In this document: in pieces, positions 1 to 8,592 of the stretch | Position numbering within the stretch: the stretch's first letter is position 1 | Layout: every line of letters begins with the position of its first letter | NCBI RefSeq assembly: GCF_029379315.1 | Contig: NZ_JAQYWQ010000029.1 | Location: 1-59,668 of the forward strand | Reading direction: 5' to 3' | Length of the DNA: 59,668 nt | Source: Nostoc sp. S13 | GTDB lineage: Bacteria; Cyanobacteriota; Cyanobacteriia; Cyanobacteriales; Nostocaceae | Made by a program: the position numbers and the translations under genes | The notes under the pieces: generated by a model | Database searches by the model: none | What the model saw: only the letters and a program-made list of their open reading frames with translations | Told to the model about the DNA's origin: nothing

Positions 1-75
1 ATATCGACGCGTCATCGTTGTCAAGAGTATTGATTCTTTTTTAGCAGTTCTGATTGCAGTTTACCTAATTGATGA

Positions 76-1393
76 CACGCCCTAAGCTTATCTACTGGAG
101 CGAGTGTAGATTTGGGTAATATCTTGTTTAATGGGCAAACTAGCATCACGGATAGCTTTGATGTCTTCAATGCCAACTCCACCCAAAGCACTATCTTCAA
201 CAAGAACACAGTTACTTTCCTTAACGACCTCAACAATAATGTTAACGGCTTTGACAACTCAGATGATGTAATTAATGGTCAGGGGGGTGATGACATCATT
301 GACGGCAAAAGTGGGAACGACTTACTGCGGGCTGGTGCAGGGAATAACACTCTCATCGGTGGCGCTGGTGACGATACCTTGAGTGCTAATGGTTACGATT
401 CATCAGGCGATAACCTATTTTTTGGGGGCGATGGCAATGATTCTCTTGAGAACTCTGGCTCTGGCTCATCTACTCTCAACGGTGGTGCTGGTGACGATAT
501 CCTCATAAGTGGTTATAGCAATATCCTCATAGGTGGCGCTGGTGACGATACCTTGAATGCTGACTATTCATCAGGCGATAACCTGCTCTCTGGGGGCGAT
601 GGCAATGATTCTTTTGACTTATATAACTCATCAACTCATCTGGCAAAAACACCGTCAACGATGGCGCTGGTGACGATACCTTGGGTGCTGACAATTCAAC
701 AGGCGATAACCTGCTCTCTGGGGGCGATGGCAATGATTCTCTATTTGCCTCTGATGCCGTGGGTAATAATACCCTCAATGGTGGTGCAGGTAACGATACC
801 TTGACTGCTAGCGGTCTATATACCAATAACCTGATCTCTGGGGGCGATGGCAATAATACCCTCAACGGTGGTGCAGGTAACGATACCTTGACTGCTAGCA
901 GTCTATATACCAATAACCTGCTCTCTGGGGGCGATGGCAATGATTCTTTTGACCTCTCTGGCTCCTCTGGCAAAAACACCCTCAACGGTGGTGCTGGTGA
1001 CGATACCTTGAGTGCTAACGGTTCATATGGCAATAACCTCCTCCTGGGGGCGATGGCAATGACAGTCTCTATAGGGGGGGTGGTACTGATACCTTTGCTT
1101 TCAATAGTTGCCACGAAGGTGTTGATAGTCTTTATGACTTCAACCCTACTACTGACGTGATTCAGGTATCGGCTGATAATTTTGGTGGCGGGTTGTCAAC
1201 ACCTTCACTCAAAGCGAGCCAGTTTACCATCGCAACATCTGCAACCACTAGTGAAGAGCGATTTATCTACAATGACATTACAGGTGCATTGTTCTTTGAC
1301 CTTGACGGTAGTGCATCTGGGTTTACTCAGGTAAAATTTGCACAATTATCAGCTGGATTGTCACTAACCCAAAACAATTTTGTAGTTGTTTAA
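76..1393 (+). pseudogene. Decayed RTX-type calcium-binding repeat protein (no start, two frameshifts)
   Basis: The translation consists of glycine/aspartate-rich nonapeptide repeats of the GGxGxDxLx type (for example NGGAGDDTL), the calcium-binding beta-roll of secreted RTX proteins. The reading frame is broken. Frame 1 runs from an in-frame stop at 73-75 to about 620, frame 3 carries the repeats from about 630 to 1050, and frame 2 encodes a C-terminal cap from about 1050 to the stop at 1393. The second break can be seen by comparing repeat units: the unit near 1035-1050 lacks one base found in the same codons of other copies. No ATG or GTG opens the first frame, so the N-terminus is also missing. 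The C-terminal tail (SADNFGGGL, FFDLDGS) is typical of cyanobacterial RTX proteins. Two sequencing errors in a repetitive gene would look the same; the missing 5' end favours a true pseudogene. Confidence 0.8.
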
Positions 1394-1543
1394 TCGTCAT
1401 TAGCATTTTACCATTACTAAACGATATCAGTTGTGAGGTGCTTCAAATAGCGCCTCGCATTCGATTGCTAAACATTGGTCATGCTCATATCTACTTTCTT
1501 CATTCTCAGGTAGTTTTAGAATGTAGAGTTGAATTTTTCCAAA

Positions 1544-3091
1544 ATGTCTTTAACTGAAGAAATTCTTTCCCAATTACCGGGCGATGTTTTAGGAGGGTTG
1601 CGCCAAGGCGATCGCATCTTAACATCTCTGCGTGAAAACTCCGCACCTGTGCCAACGTTAGTTAAAGAAAGTCAACAGCCTTTAGGCGTTGTAGACTTCG
1701 ATGTAATTATCTGCGGTGGCACTTTGGGTATTTTAATTGGTTGCGCTTTGGCGGTGAAGGGACTGCGGGTGGCGTTGATGGAACGGGGAATTTTGCGGGG
1801 GAGGGAACAAGAGTGGAATATTTCTCGCAAAGAATTAGATGTGTTTGTGGAATTGAACTTGTTAACAGAGGAGGAATTAGCAAGTGCGATCGCTACTCAA
1901 TATAACCCAGCACGAGTTAGTTTTGATGGCGGTACAGAAGTTTGGGTAGAGGATGTTTTGAATATCGGCGTAGATCCAGTTTATCTACTGGCTACTTTGA
2001 AAACCCGATTTCTCGCCACTGGTGGAAAGTTGTTAGAAAACACACCTTTTACCGAAGCGGTAGTTCATCCAGATGGGGTGATGGTAAATAATCAATTCAA
2101 AACTCGGTTATTAATCGACGCGATGGGACATCTTTCGCCCATCACTAAACAAGCACGCCAAGGCAAAAAACCAGACGCTTTGTGCTTAGTTGTCGGAAGT
2201 TGCGCCCAAGGTTTTCCCGAAAATAACTCAGGCGACTTAATATTATCATTCACATCTTTGCAGAATCAATGTCAATACTTCTGGGAAGCCTTCCCAGCCA
2301 GGGATGGCAGAACCACTTACTTGTTTACCTACATGGATGCACATCCCCAACGTTTGAGTTTAGAAGCTCTGTTTGAAGAATATCTGCGTCTCTTACCAGA
2401 ATATCAGGGAGTGGAATTGAGTCAGCTGAAGTTTCAACGGGCGCTATTTGGTTTCTTTCCCACCTATCGCCAAAGTCCGATAAAAACCCCTTGGAATCGC
2501 ATTCTCACAGTGGGAGATAGCAGTGGTAGTCAATCTCCCTTGAGTTTTGGTGGTTTTGGGGCAATGGTGCGTCACCTGAAGCGTTTAACATTTGGCATTT
2601 CCGAAGCGCTGGAAACGAAACAATTATCTACAAAAGCGATCGCACTGCTACAACCCTATCAGCCCAGTTTGACTGTTACCTGGTTGTTTCAAAGGGCGAT
2701 GAGTGTTGGTGTAAATCAGAAAATTGCTCCAGATCAAATTAACCAACTACTCTCAGTAGTATTTCAGGAAATGCAACAGTTGGGTACACCAGTACTAAAA
2801 CCATTTTTACAGGATATAGTGCAGTTTTCGGCACTAACGCAAACACTGTTAAAAACTGGTTTATTTCATCCGGGATTAGTTGCCAAGATAATTCCGCAAG
2901 TAGGTTTAGGAAGTTTGTTAGATTGGATGGTGCATTACGGGAACTTAGGTGTATATACTGCCTTGTTTTCATTGAGTCCAATGTTAGAAATATGGATTAA
3001 GAATCAACCAAACGAACAACAATATTATTGGCATCGTTTTATTGATGCCTGGAAGTATGGTTCTGGCGGTGATTACTCAGATGAAACTTGA
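1544..3091 (+). CDS. cruP: CruP-type lycopene cyclase paralogue (FAD-dependent)
   Basis: This is a flavoprotein of the CruA/CruP branch of lycopene cyclase-like enzymes. A dinucleotide-binding fold lies near residues 51-85 with the glycine motif ICGGTLG, followed by the GREQEWNISRKEL block and, later, a GDSSGSQSPLSFGGFG segment that usually contacts FAD. I recognise CruP rather than CruA from close similarity to the plant plastid CruP as I remember it, including conserved WLFQRAMS and PFLQD segments. CruP has been linked to carotenoid cyclisation and, in plants, to limiting epoxidation and oxidative stress; its exact reaction is disputed. I chose ATG 1544 (MSLTEEILSQLPGDV) over an upstream TTG at 1529. 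Two membrane protein genes follow after 22 bp and probably share its transcript. Confidence 0.88.
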   Translation: MSLTEEILSQLPGDVLGGLRQGDRILTSLRENSAPVPTLVKESQQPLGVVDFDVIICGGTLGILIGCALAVKGLRVALMERGILRGREQEWNISRKELDVFVELNLLTEEELASAIATQYNPARVSFDGGTEVWVEDVLNIGVDPVYLLATLKTRFLATGGKLLENTPFTEAVVHPDGVMVNNQFKTRLLIDAMGHLSPITKQARQGKKPDALCLVVGSCAQGFPENNSGDLILSFTSLQNQCQYFWEAFPARDGRTTYLFTYMDAHPQRLSLEALFEEYLRLLPEYQGVELSQLKFQRALFGFFPTYRQSPIKTPWNRILTVGDSSGSQSPLSFGGFGAMVRHLKRLTFGISEALETKQLSTKAIALLQPYQPSLTVTWLFQRAMSVGVNQKIAPDQINQLLSVVFQEMQQLGTPVLKPFLQDIVQFSALTQTLLKTGLFHPGLVAKIIPQVGLGSLLDWMVHYGNLGVYTALFSLSPMLEIWIKNQPNEQQYYWHRFIDAWKYGSGGDYSDET

Positions 3092-3113
3092 ATAATATCT
3101 GGATGAGGATAAC

Positions 3114-3821
3114 ATGATTGAACGGAAATCTTTAGGAATAAAATACTTTGCAGTCCTGATTGGATTCCTGCGCGATCGCCCAAGTTTTCTAGAGGAAGTT
3201 CGTCAAGGTACAAGATTACCAACTAAAATTATTTCTTTGCTGGTTTGTAGTTCTTTATTTCTCGCCGCTTATGGTGGAATTATTGGTGCATATCATAGTT
3301 GGATGCAAGCTTTAGCTTCCGCCATTAAACTCCCAGCCCTTTATTTAATCACGCTGCTGATTTGTATCCCGACGTTGTTCTTTGCTAACATTATTTTCGG
3401 TTCCAAGCGGACTTTTGCACAGCATTTAGCATTAGTATTGACTGCGGTTTCAGTCACGAGCGTACTTTTATTCAGCTTTGCACCAATCACACTATTTTTC
3501 TTAATTACCACCAAGAATTACCAATTTTTAATTCTGTTAAATGTCTTGATCTTTGCATTAACTGGATTTATTGGTGTCTCGTCTTTATATCACGCCACGA
3601 GTTTAGTTTTAGAACAAGATAATGAAGGTAGTAAGACACGCCAAAAGATTTTGCAATTTTGGCTATTTCTTTACGCTTTCGTAGGCAGTCAGTTAGGATG
3701 GACTCTCAGACCGTTTTTTGGCACACCTGGTTCTGCCTTTGAACTGTTCCGTGAAAGAGAAGGTAACTTTTATCTGAGCGTTATTCAAGCTATTAGCTAT
3801 CTTTTGGGAATCCGTAATTAG
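3114..3821 (+). CDS. Multi-pass membrane protein, first of a tandem paralogous pair
   Basis: A 235-residue protein. A soluble N-terminus contains an FLRDRPSFLEEVRQG segment and is followed by four or five hydrophobic segments (about residues 42-65, 76-93, 104-132, 138-155, 181-200). It ends with a conserved RPFFGTPGSAFELFRER stretch before a last amphipathic helix. The topology resembles Yip1-like or similar small integral membrane families. Some databases carry cyanobacterial relatives under an uninformative actin-binding/WH2 label; I see no support for that role. It starts 22 bp after cruP and is followed after 38 bp by a clear paralogue, so the three genes are probably co-transcribed. Function unknown. 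Confidence 0.85.
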   Translation: MIERKSLGIKYFAVLIGFLRDRPSFLEEVRQGTRLPTKIISLLVCSSLFLAAYGGIIGAYHSWMQALASAIKLPALYLITLLICIPTLFFANIIFGSKRTFAQHLALVLTAVSVTSVLLFSFAPITLFFLITTKNYQFLILLNVLIFALTGFIGVSSLYHATSLVLEQDNEGSKTRQKILQFWLFLYAFVGSQLGWTLRPFFGTPGSAFELFREREGNFYLSVIQAISYLLGIRN

Positions 3822-3859
3822 TCATTAGTAATTTCACAAAATATACAATATATAAAAAT

Positions 3860-4567
3860 ATGCTGAAAAAACAAAATCACGGAATTAAACAACTTAGCGT
3901 TTTAGTTAATTTACTCCGCGATCGCCAGGCTTTCTTAGAAGAAATTCGTCACGGAATCAGATTACAAAATAAAATCAGTTCTCTGTTCGTAACTAGTTCC
4001 ATTTTCTTTGCCATTTATGGCGCAATTATCGGTGCATCTCACAGTTGGGCACAGGCACTATCTGGTGCTATTAAACTTCCAGCATTTTATTTATTAACAC
4101 TGATTATCTGTTTTCCAACTTTGTTCTTTTTTAATGTTTTGTTTGGTTCACGGAGCAGTATTCAACAGCATTTCGTTGTGTTACTCACATCTGTATCAGT
4201 GATTAGCGTGCTTTTATTCAGCTTGGCACCAGTTACGCTATTTTTTCTGATCACTACACCCGATTCTTATCAATTTTTTAAACTGTTGAATGTGTTAATT
4301 TTTGGCATTACAGGCATCTTTGGCGTTAAATTCCTCTATGAAGGAATGCAATTACTTTCTCAACAAGATGAAGTTGGCAAAAAAACCCGCACTACTATTT
4401 TACGATCCTGGTTATTGCTTTATGCTTTTGTAGGTATGCAGTTAGGATGGTTTCTCAGACCGTTTTTTGGTGCACCTGACTCTAAATTTGAATTGTTTCG
4501 GGCGGTGAAAGGCAATTTCTATCTGGATATTGTCGCAGCGATTTCCGAAATTTTAGGTTTGCGTTAA
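3860..4567 (+). CDS. Multi-pass membrane protein, second of the tandem pair
   Basis: This protein has the same length (235 residues) as the preceding one and aligns with it end to end without major gaps. Shared blocks include LLRDRQAFLEEIR, IIGASHSWAQALSGAIKLPA, VISVLLFSLAPVTLFFLITT and QLGWFLRPFFGAP. The pair therefore arose by tandem duplication and has diverged mostly outside the membrane segments and the C-terminal FFG.P...FELFR motif. Putative membrane spans lie near residues 42-65, 76-93, 104-130, 138-158 and 181-200. Keeping both copies in one operon with cruP suggests a membrane role tied to pigments or thylakoids, or a heteromeric complex; that is inference from context only. Confidence 0.85.
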   Translation: MLKKQNHGIKQLSVLVNLLRDRQAFLEEIRHGIRLQNKISSLFVTSSIFFAIYGAIIGASHSWAQALSGAIKLPAFYLLTLIICFPTLFFFNVLFGSRSSIQQHFVVLLTSVSVISVLLFSLAPVTLFFLITTPDSYQFFKLLNVLIFGITGIFGVKFLYEGMQLLSQQDEVGKKTRTTILRSWLLLYAFVGMQLGWFLRPFFGAPDSKFELFRAVKGNFYLDIVAAISEILGLR

Positions 4568-4761
4568 TCTAATATTTATATAGCAGTCTGCTTTGATTTT
4601 TGTTAGCGCAGCCTGGCGTAGCCATAATTATTTGCGTAGACAGGGAGTAGGGGGTGGAGAAGAAGCCTTTTCGCGGTGTACTAATTTTTTTCAAAAATCA
4701 AATACGAGTATTATATGTGTTTTAGATCGCGCTACAACAGAAAAAACCCTCTGCGAAACCT

Positions 4762-5166
4762 GTGAAAAAACGAGTAACACTCACCTTCCCGAAACGCGCC
4801 GTGCAAATGCCAGTAACTTACGTACTGGCCAAAGAGTTCAACGTCGCCGCCAATATTATCCGCGCCCAAGTTGCCCCAAATCAAATTGGCAAACTGGTAG
4901 TAGAACTATCGGGAGATATCGATCAATTAGATGCGGCGATTGAGTGGATGCGATCGCGCCATGTTAACGTTTCTCATACATTGGGCGAAATTGCGATCGA
5001 CCCAGATGTGTGTGTCCACTGTGGCTTGTGTACTGGGGTTTGTCCTACGGAAGCTCTTACCCTTCACCCAGAGACATCCAAGTTAACATTCACGCGATCG
5101 CGCTGTATCGTCTGTGAACAGTGTATCCCCAGCTGTCCCGTACAGGCAATCTCTACTAACATTTAA
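4762..5166 (+). CDS. NIL domain plus two [4Fe-4S] cluster ferredoxin
   Basis: The 134-residue protein has an N-terminal NIL domain (about 1-75), the ACT-like small-molecule-binding fold also found at the C-terminus of MetN-type methionine ABC ATPases. A C-terminal bacterial ferredoxin domain follows, with two complete cluster motifs, VCVHCGLCTGVCP and RCIVCEQCIPSCP. Each has the CxxCxxCxxxCP spacing needed for a [4Fe-4S] cluster. Proteins of this architecture occur in cyanobacteria and methanogens and have been tied to reductive sulfur or homocysteine/methionine metabolism; the ligand here is not known. The start is the GTG at 4762, which gives MKKRVTLTFP, the usual family N-terminus. A different-frame reading from 4593 is spurious. 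Confidence 0.88.
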   Translation: MKKRVTLTFPKRAVQMPVTYVLAKEFNVAANIIRAQVAPNQIGKLVVELSGDIDQLDAAIEWMRSRHVNVSHTLGEIAIDPDVCVHCGLCTGVCPTEALTLHPETSKLTFTRSRCIVCEQCIPSCPVQAISTNI

Positions 5167-5297
5167 AATTACCACATAGACCAGAGAGGATTGCCTATCC
5201 AACTTTCACTGCAATAAAGTCTTTGTTCAGAACATTAAGGAGATGGGAACTCTAATTAATAAGCTTAATTACAGTATCCCACCCAGCACTGCCAATC

Positions 5298-8099
5298 ATG
5301 TCCCATCCTGCTGATGCCACTTTGGGTCAATCTTCTTACCCTCGCTTGACTAGAAGCCTAAGTGCTGTTGAAAGTTGGGGCTTTGGTTTGACAGCTCATA
5401 TTTCCTGGACAGCATTGGTTCCAGCAATTCATGCTGCTCTCGGTTCCCAAGCCATTTTTGTCTGGATACCTGCGGTAATTTTTGGAATGCTGCTTAACTA
5501 TCAGGTGAAACGCTTGGGCATGCATTTTCTAAACGTGGCTGGAGGAACACCTAACTATGCTACCAAGCTGCTGCAAAACTACCCCGAACTAGCTCGCTAT
5601 GCAGCAATTGGATACCTCCTCAACTGGGTTTCCTACTTAGCAGTTAATACAATCGTACTCAGAGATTTAATTAAGGTGAATTTGGAGGCGTTGGGTATTG
5701 CCTGTCCAGACATATTTCTGGATATTGGCTTTACACTATTGCCGTTTATCGTGGCGTTTAGTGGTACTCGCGCCCTGAGTATTTTACATTTGTTTTTTGT
5801 AATTCCAGCCTTTGGACTACTAATCACCTTTTGTGTGCAGGGTCTGGGCTGGTTAGCGTTTTCTCCGGTTAGTCCGGGGTTTTTTCCTAGCAATTGGTCA
5901 TCTTTGGGCTTCGTGGATTGGGCAAAGTGGTTCTTTTTCGTCACTTATGCAACCTACAGCTGTGAAACGGCTTCTTCCTTTGTCGCTGATAGCCGCCACC
6001 CCACCCAGACGCTGCGCTTTTTAGATGTTGCGGCTTGGATGATGCCACCCATCTTTTTGGGGGGGTCTTGGGTAGTGATGCGGTTAGCAACAGATCCAAA
6101 CCTCCAAGATAATGCTTTTATGAATCTTGTGGCGGCTTCACAGCCCTTTTGGGGAAAATCAGCTGCTGTAAGTGTTTCCTTTTTGCTAGTAGCTTCTTGT
6201 CTGCTAGGTTCGGCAACGGTCGTTTCTAATTGCCCAAGGATTTTGTATCAGCTAGCCTTAGATAAGCATATTTCACCAGTATTTTCCGTTGTATCACGTC
6301 GGGGTGTATTTGTCCCAGCTTTGACCTTGACACTGATGTTGTGCTTGGTCTATCTGATTTGGGGAGATGTAGCGCGAATCGTGGCTGTTGGTAACATTGG
6401 GTGGTTTGTCTGCTTTATGTTATTCCATTTAGGGCTTTGGCTCCGGCGCGCTCGCCCGGAAGTTTTGTTTCCTCGCATATCTCTAGGCATTCTGCTATTA
6501 GAAGTTGTGGTGCTGGTGGTGGGCGGACTTGCCTGGGGTTGGCTCAACTTGCTAATTGGGCTATTATTTCCCATTGGTGTCATGGGAATAGATGCAGTAA
6601 TTCGCCGCGTGCCCTTCGCTCCATTCCATCGCAGTTGGTGGATGCGGCGATATCGCACGCGCCCTGTGGTAATTATTAAGGACTCAGTAATTCTTCAGGT
6701 GAGCATCCTAATTTTTTTACTGTGCAGCGCAGTGGGAGTTGGCTGGTTATTTGGTGTCAAACTTTATAAAGTTGAAACTGCGGCAGGCGAAAATCTATTT
6801 GTGGTGCTGCTGATGAGTGTGGCATTTGTGGGAGTAGCGATCGCTTGTTGGACAAGTTTACCGCAAGTGGTGGCGATCGCAGAAGCACGAGAAGCCGCCG
6901 AACACCTGTTTACTGTCGCTCAGGATGGTATTTTAGTCGTGGATGCTCGAGGCATTATCCAGCAGGCTAATCCAGCAACTGAATCTTTCTTTGGTGTCAA
7001 CCCCTCTGAGTTGCTGGGAAATCACCTCAACAAATGGCTACCTGCATTAGTCTACTATCCAGACCAGTGGACAAAACGCAGCGAACAAGCCTTACTCCGC
7101 AATCGGAAAAACCAAATCCTGGAAGTTTCGATCTCAGACCGACCCCATCAGAATTTTCAGGAGTATGTCGTCATTCTCCACGACATTACCCAGCGCAAAC
7201 AAGCAGAAGAAATATTGCGACACTCAGAAGCACAATTGCGCCAAGAGGCAAAGCACCTAGCATCTCAACTGGTGCATAGTGAAAAAATGTCCAGCTTAGG
7301 GCAGTTGGTAGCAGGTGTAGCGCACGAAATCAATAACCCAGTTAACTTTATCTATGGCAATATCACTTTTGCCAATCAATATATCCAAGATATACTTAGA
7401 TTGTTGCAATTATACCAGCAAAACTATCCTAATCCAGTCACCGAAATTCAAAAAGAAACAGAAGCCATCGACTTAAATTTCGTGATCACAGACTTGCCAA
7501 ACTTGCTAACTTCTATGACAGTTGGTGCTGAAAGAATCACAGAAATCGTCCTATCTCTACGAAACTTTTCCCGCTTAGATGAAGCAGAGATGAAAGCTGT
7601 GAATATCCATGAGGGTATCGATAGTACGTTGATGATTCTGGAACATCGCCTCAAACCTAAATGTGACTCTCTAACAATTGAGGTGATCAAAGAGTACGGC
7701 GACCTACCATTAGTAGAATGTTATGCCGGACAACTGAATCAGGTATTTATGAATCTTCTAGCAAATGCGATCGATGCAATTGAAGAGTCATTAGTCATTA
7801 GTCATCCGTCACTTGTACAAGACAGAGGACAAATTCGGATTCATACTAAACTTACCAGCGAAAAGCAAGTAGTTATTCGCATTGCTGATAATGGTTTAGG
7901 CATTCCAGAAAACGTACAAAAACAATTGTTTGAACCATTTTTTACCACTAAACCTATTGGGAAAGGTACAGGATTAGGTTTATCTATTAGTTACCAGATT
8001 ATCACCCAAAAACATCAGGGAAAATTACAATGTATTTCTGCTGTTGGACAAGGTACAGAATTTGTAATTGTAATTCCCCTAAACCAGCAAACTATTTAA
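5298..8099 (+). CDS. APC-type permease domain fused to PAS and histidine kinase
   Basis: A 933-residue fusion. Residues 1 to about 430 form ten or more membrane helices with the look of amino acid/polyamine/organocation (APC) permeases (early VESWGFGLTAHISW, later SCLLGSATVVSNCPRILYQLALDKHIS). Two more helices sit near 460-520. A PAS domain follows (about 530-640, VAQDGILVVDARGIIQQANP). The kinase core has an H-box with His676 (GQLVAGVAHEINNPVNF), an N-box (QVFMNLLANAIDA), a G1 box (ADNGLGIP), an F-box (FEPFFTTKP) and a G2 box (GKGTGLGLSI). The plan parallels CbrA, where a solute:sodium symporter domain is joined to a kinase, but with an APC fold. It probably senses, and may also transport, an amino acid or amine. 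No response regulator gene is adjacent. A heptameric repeat (TAGTCAT) is embedded in the catalytic domain near 7789-7808 without breaking the frame. Confidence 0.88.
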   Translation: MSHPADATLGQSSYPRLTRSLSAVESWGFGLTAHISWTALVPAIHAALGSQAIFVWIPAVIFGMLLNYQVKRLGMHFLNVAGGTPNYATKLLQNYPELARYAAIGYLLNWVSYLAVNTIVLRDLIKVNLEALGIACPDIFLDIGFTLLPFIVAFSGTRALSILHLFFVIPAFGLLITFCVQGLGWLAFSPVSPGFFPSNWSSLGFVDWAKWFFFVTYATYSCETASSFVADSRHPTQTLRFLDVAAWMMPPIFLGGSWVVMRLATDPNLQDNAFMNLVAASQPFWGKSAAVSVSFLLVASCLLGSATVVSNCPRILYQLALDKHISPVFSVVSRRGVFVPALTLTLMLCLVYLIWGDVARIVAVGNIGWFVCFMLFHLGLWLRRARPEVLFPRISLGILLLEVVVLVVGGLAWGWLNLLIGLLFPIGVMGIDAVIRRVPFAPFHRSWWMRRYRTRPVVIIKDSVILQVSILIFLLCSAVGVGWLFGVKLYKVETAAGENLFVVLLMSVAFVGVAIACWTSLPQVVAIAEAREAAEHLFTVAQDGILVVDARGIIQQANPATESFFGVNPSELLGNHLNKWLPALVYYPDQWTKRSEQALLRNRKNQILEVSISDRPHQNFQEYVVILHDITQRKQAEEILRHSEAQLRQEAKHLASQLVHSEKMSSLGQLVAGVAHEINNPVNFIYGNITFANQYIQDILRLLQLYQQNYPNPVTEIQKETEAIDLNFVITDLPNLLTSMTVGAERITEIVLSLRNFSRLDEAEMKAVNIHEGIDSTLMILEHRLKPKCDSLTIEVIKEYGDLPLVECYAGQLNQVFMNLLANAIDAIEESLVISHPSLVQDRGQIRIHTKLTSEKQVVIRIADNGLGIPENVQKQLFEPFFTTKPIGKGTGLGLSISYQIITQKHQGKLQCISAVGQGTEFVIVIPLNQQTI

Positions 8100-8275
8100 T
8101 TGTCAACATCATCTAACGTAGTTAAATTTTTAACCAACTCTGGGGTGAGTTGATGGACAGCAATAGATTTCACATTTGATAGATGCAACGCTTTAGCTAC
8201 TCGTTGCCCAATGCCATCATCACTACGCAACTCATTACCATAAACAATTGCGGCGATCGCACTTCTGGTATTTGG
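8096..8275 (-). pseudogene. Remnant of a [NiFe]-hydrogenase maturation protease
   Basis: On the minus strand, a 59-codon open stretch after a TAG at 8276-8278 reads IVYGNELRSDDGIGQRVAKA and ends at the TAA at 8096-8098. That matches the N-terminal signature of the HoxW/HupW/HyaD endopeptidases (GxGNxLxxDDGxGxxV), including the metal-binding acidic pair. Complete enzymes have about 150 residues; this piece has no plausible start codon and lacks the C-terminal two thirds. Its stop overlaps the convergent kinase gene end by 4 bp. Further upstream on this strand (to about 8412) there is an open reading stretch I do not recognise. No hydrogenase structural gene lies in the window. Confidence 0.6.
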
Positions 8276-8592
8276 CTAGCGATGGGAAGTCCTACAGATA
8301 CATAAAGGCAAGATAGCCAGCTTTCACTTTTGCCTGCTTGTCGCAATTGCTCGAAGATGGTAGCAATCTTGGCGCGACTTCGCATCACGCCGATGAAAGC
8401 AAAAGGGAGCAATACAACTCCCCTTTATTGAGGATAGCGTTTGTTATGAAAGTAAATGTAATCTAATATGTAGCTAATCCCTCTCTCGATCAGCAAAGCA
8501 CCCGAATTCACAGACGTTCGTGGCAATGCTTATTCACTACTTAGGGAGATCAAAAGGTTCTTTCACTTTCCACTCCTCGGAATCGTTTTCCT
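8276..8592. other. Intergenic stretch without a recognisable intact gene
   Basis: This holds the unrecognised minus-strand open stretch that leads into the hydrogenase-protease remnant, and then about 150 bp of AT-rich DNA in front of the ATPase gene. I see no tRNA, clear terminator or promoter that can be placed with confidence. One HIP1 octamer lies just outside its left edge at about 8252. Confidence 0.5.

Noticed and set aside
4593..4943. Open frame of 116 codons upstream of and overlapping the NIL-ferredoxin gene
   Set aside because: It overlaps most of the N-terminus of a clearly recognisable protein in another frame, starts inside a repeat, and has no family features.
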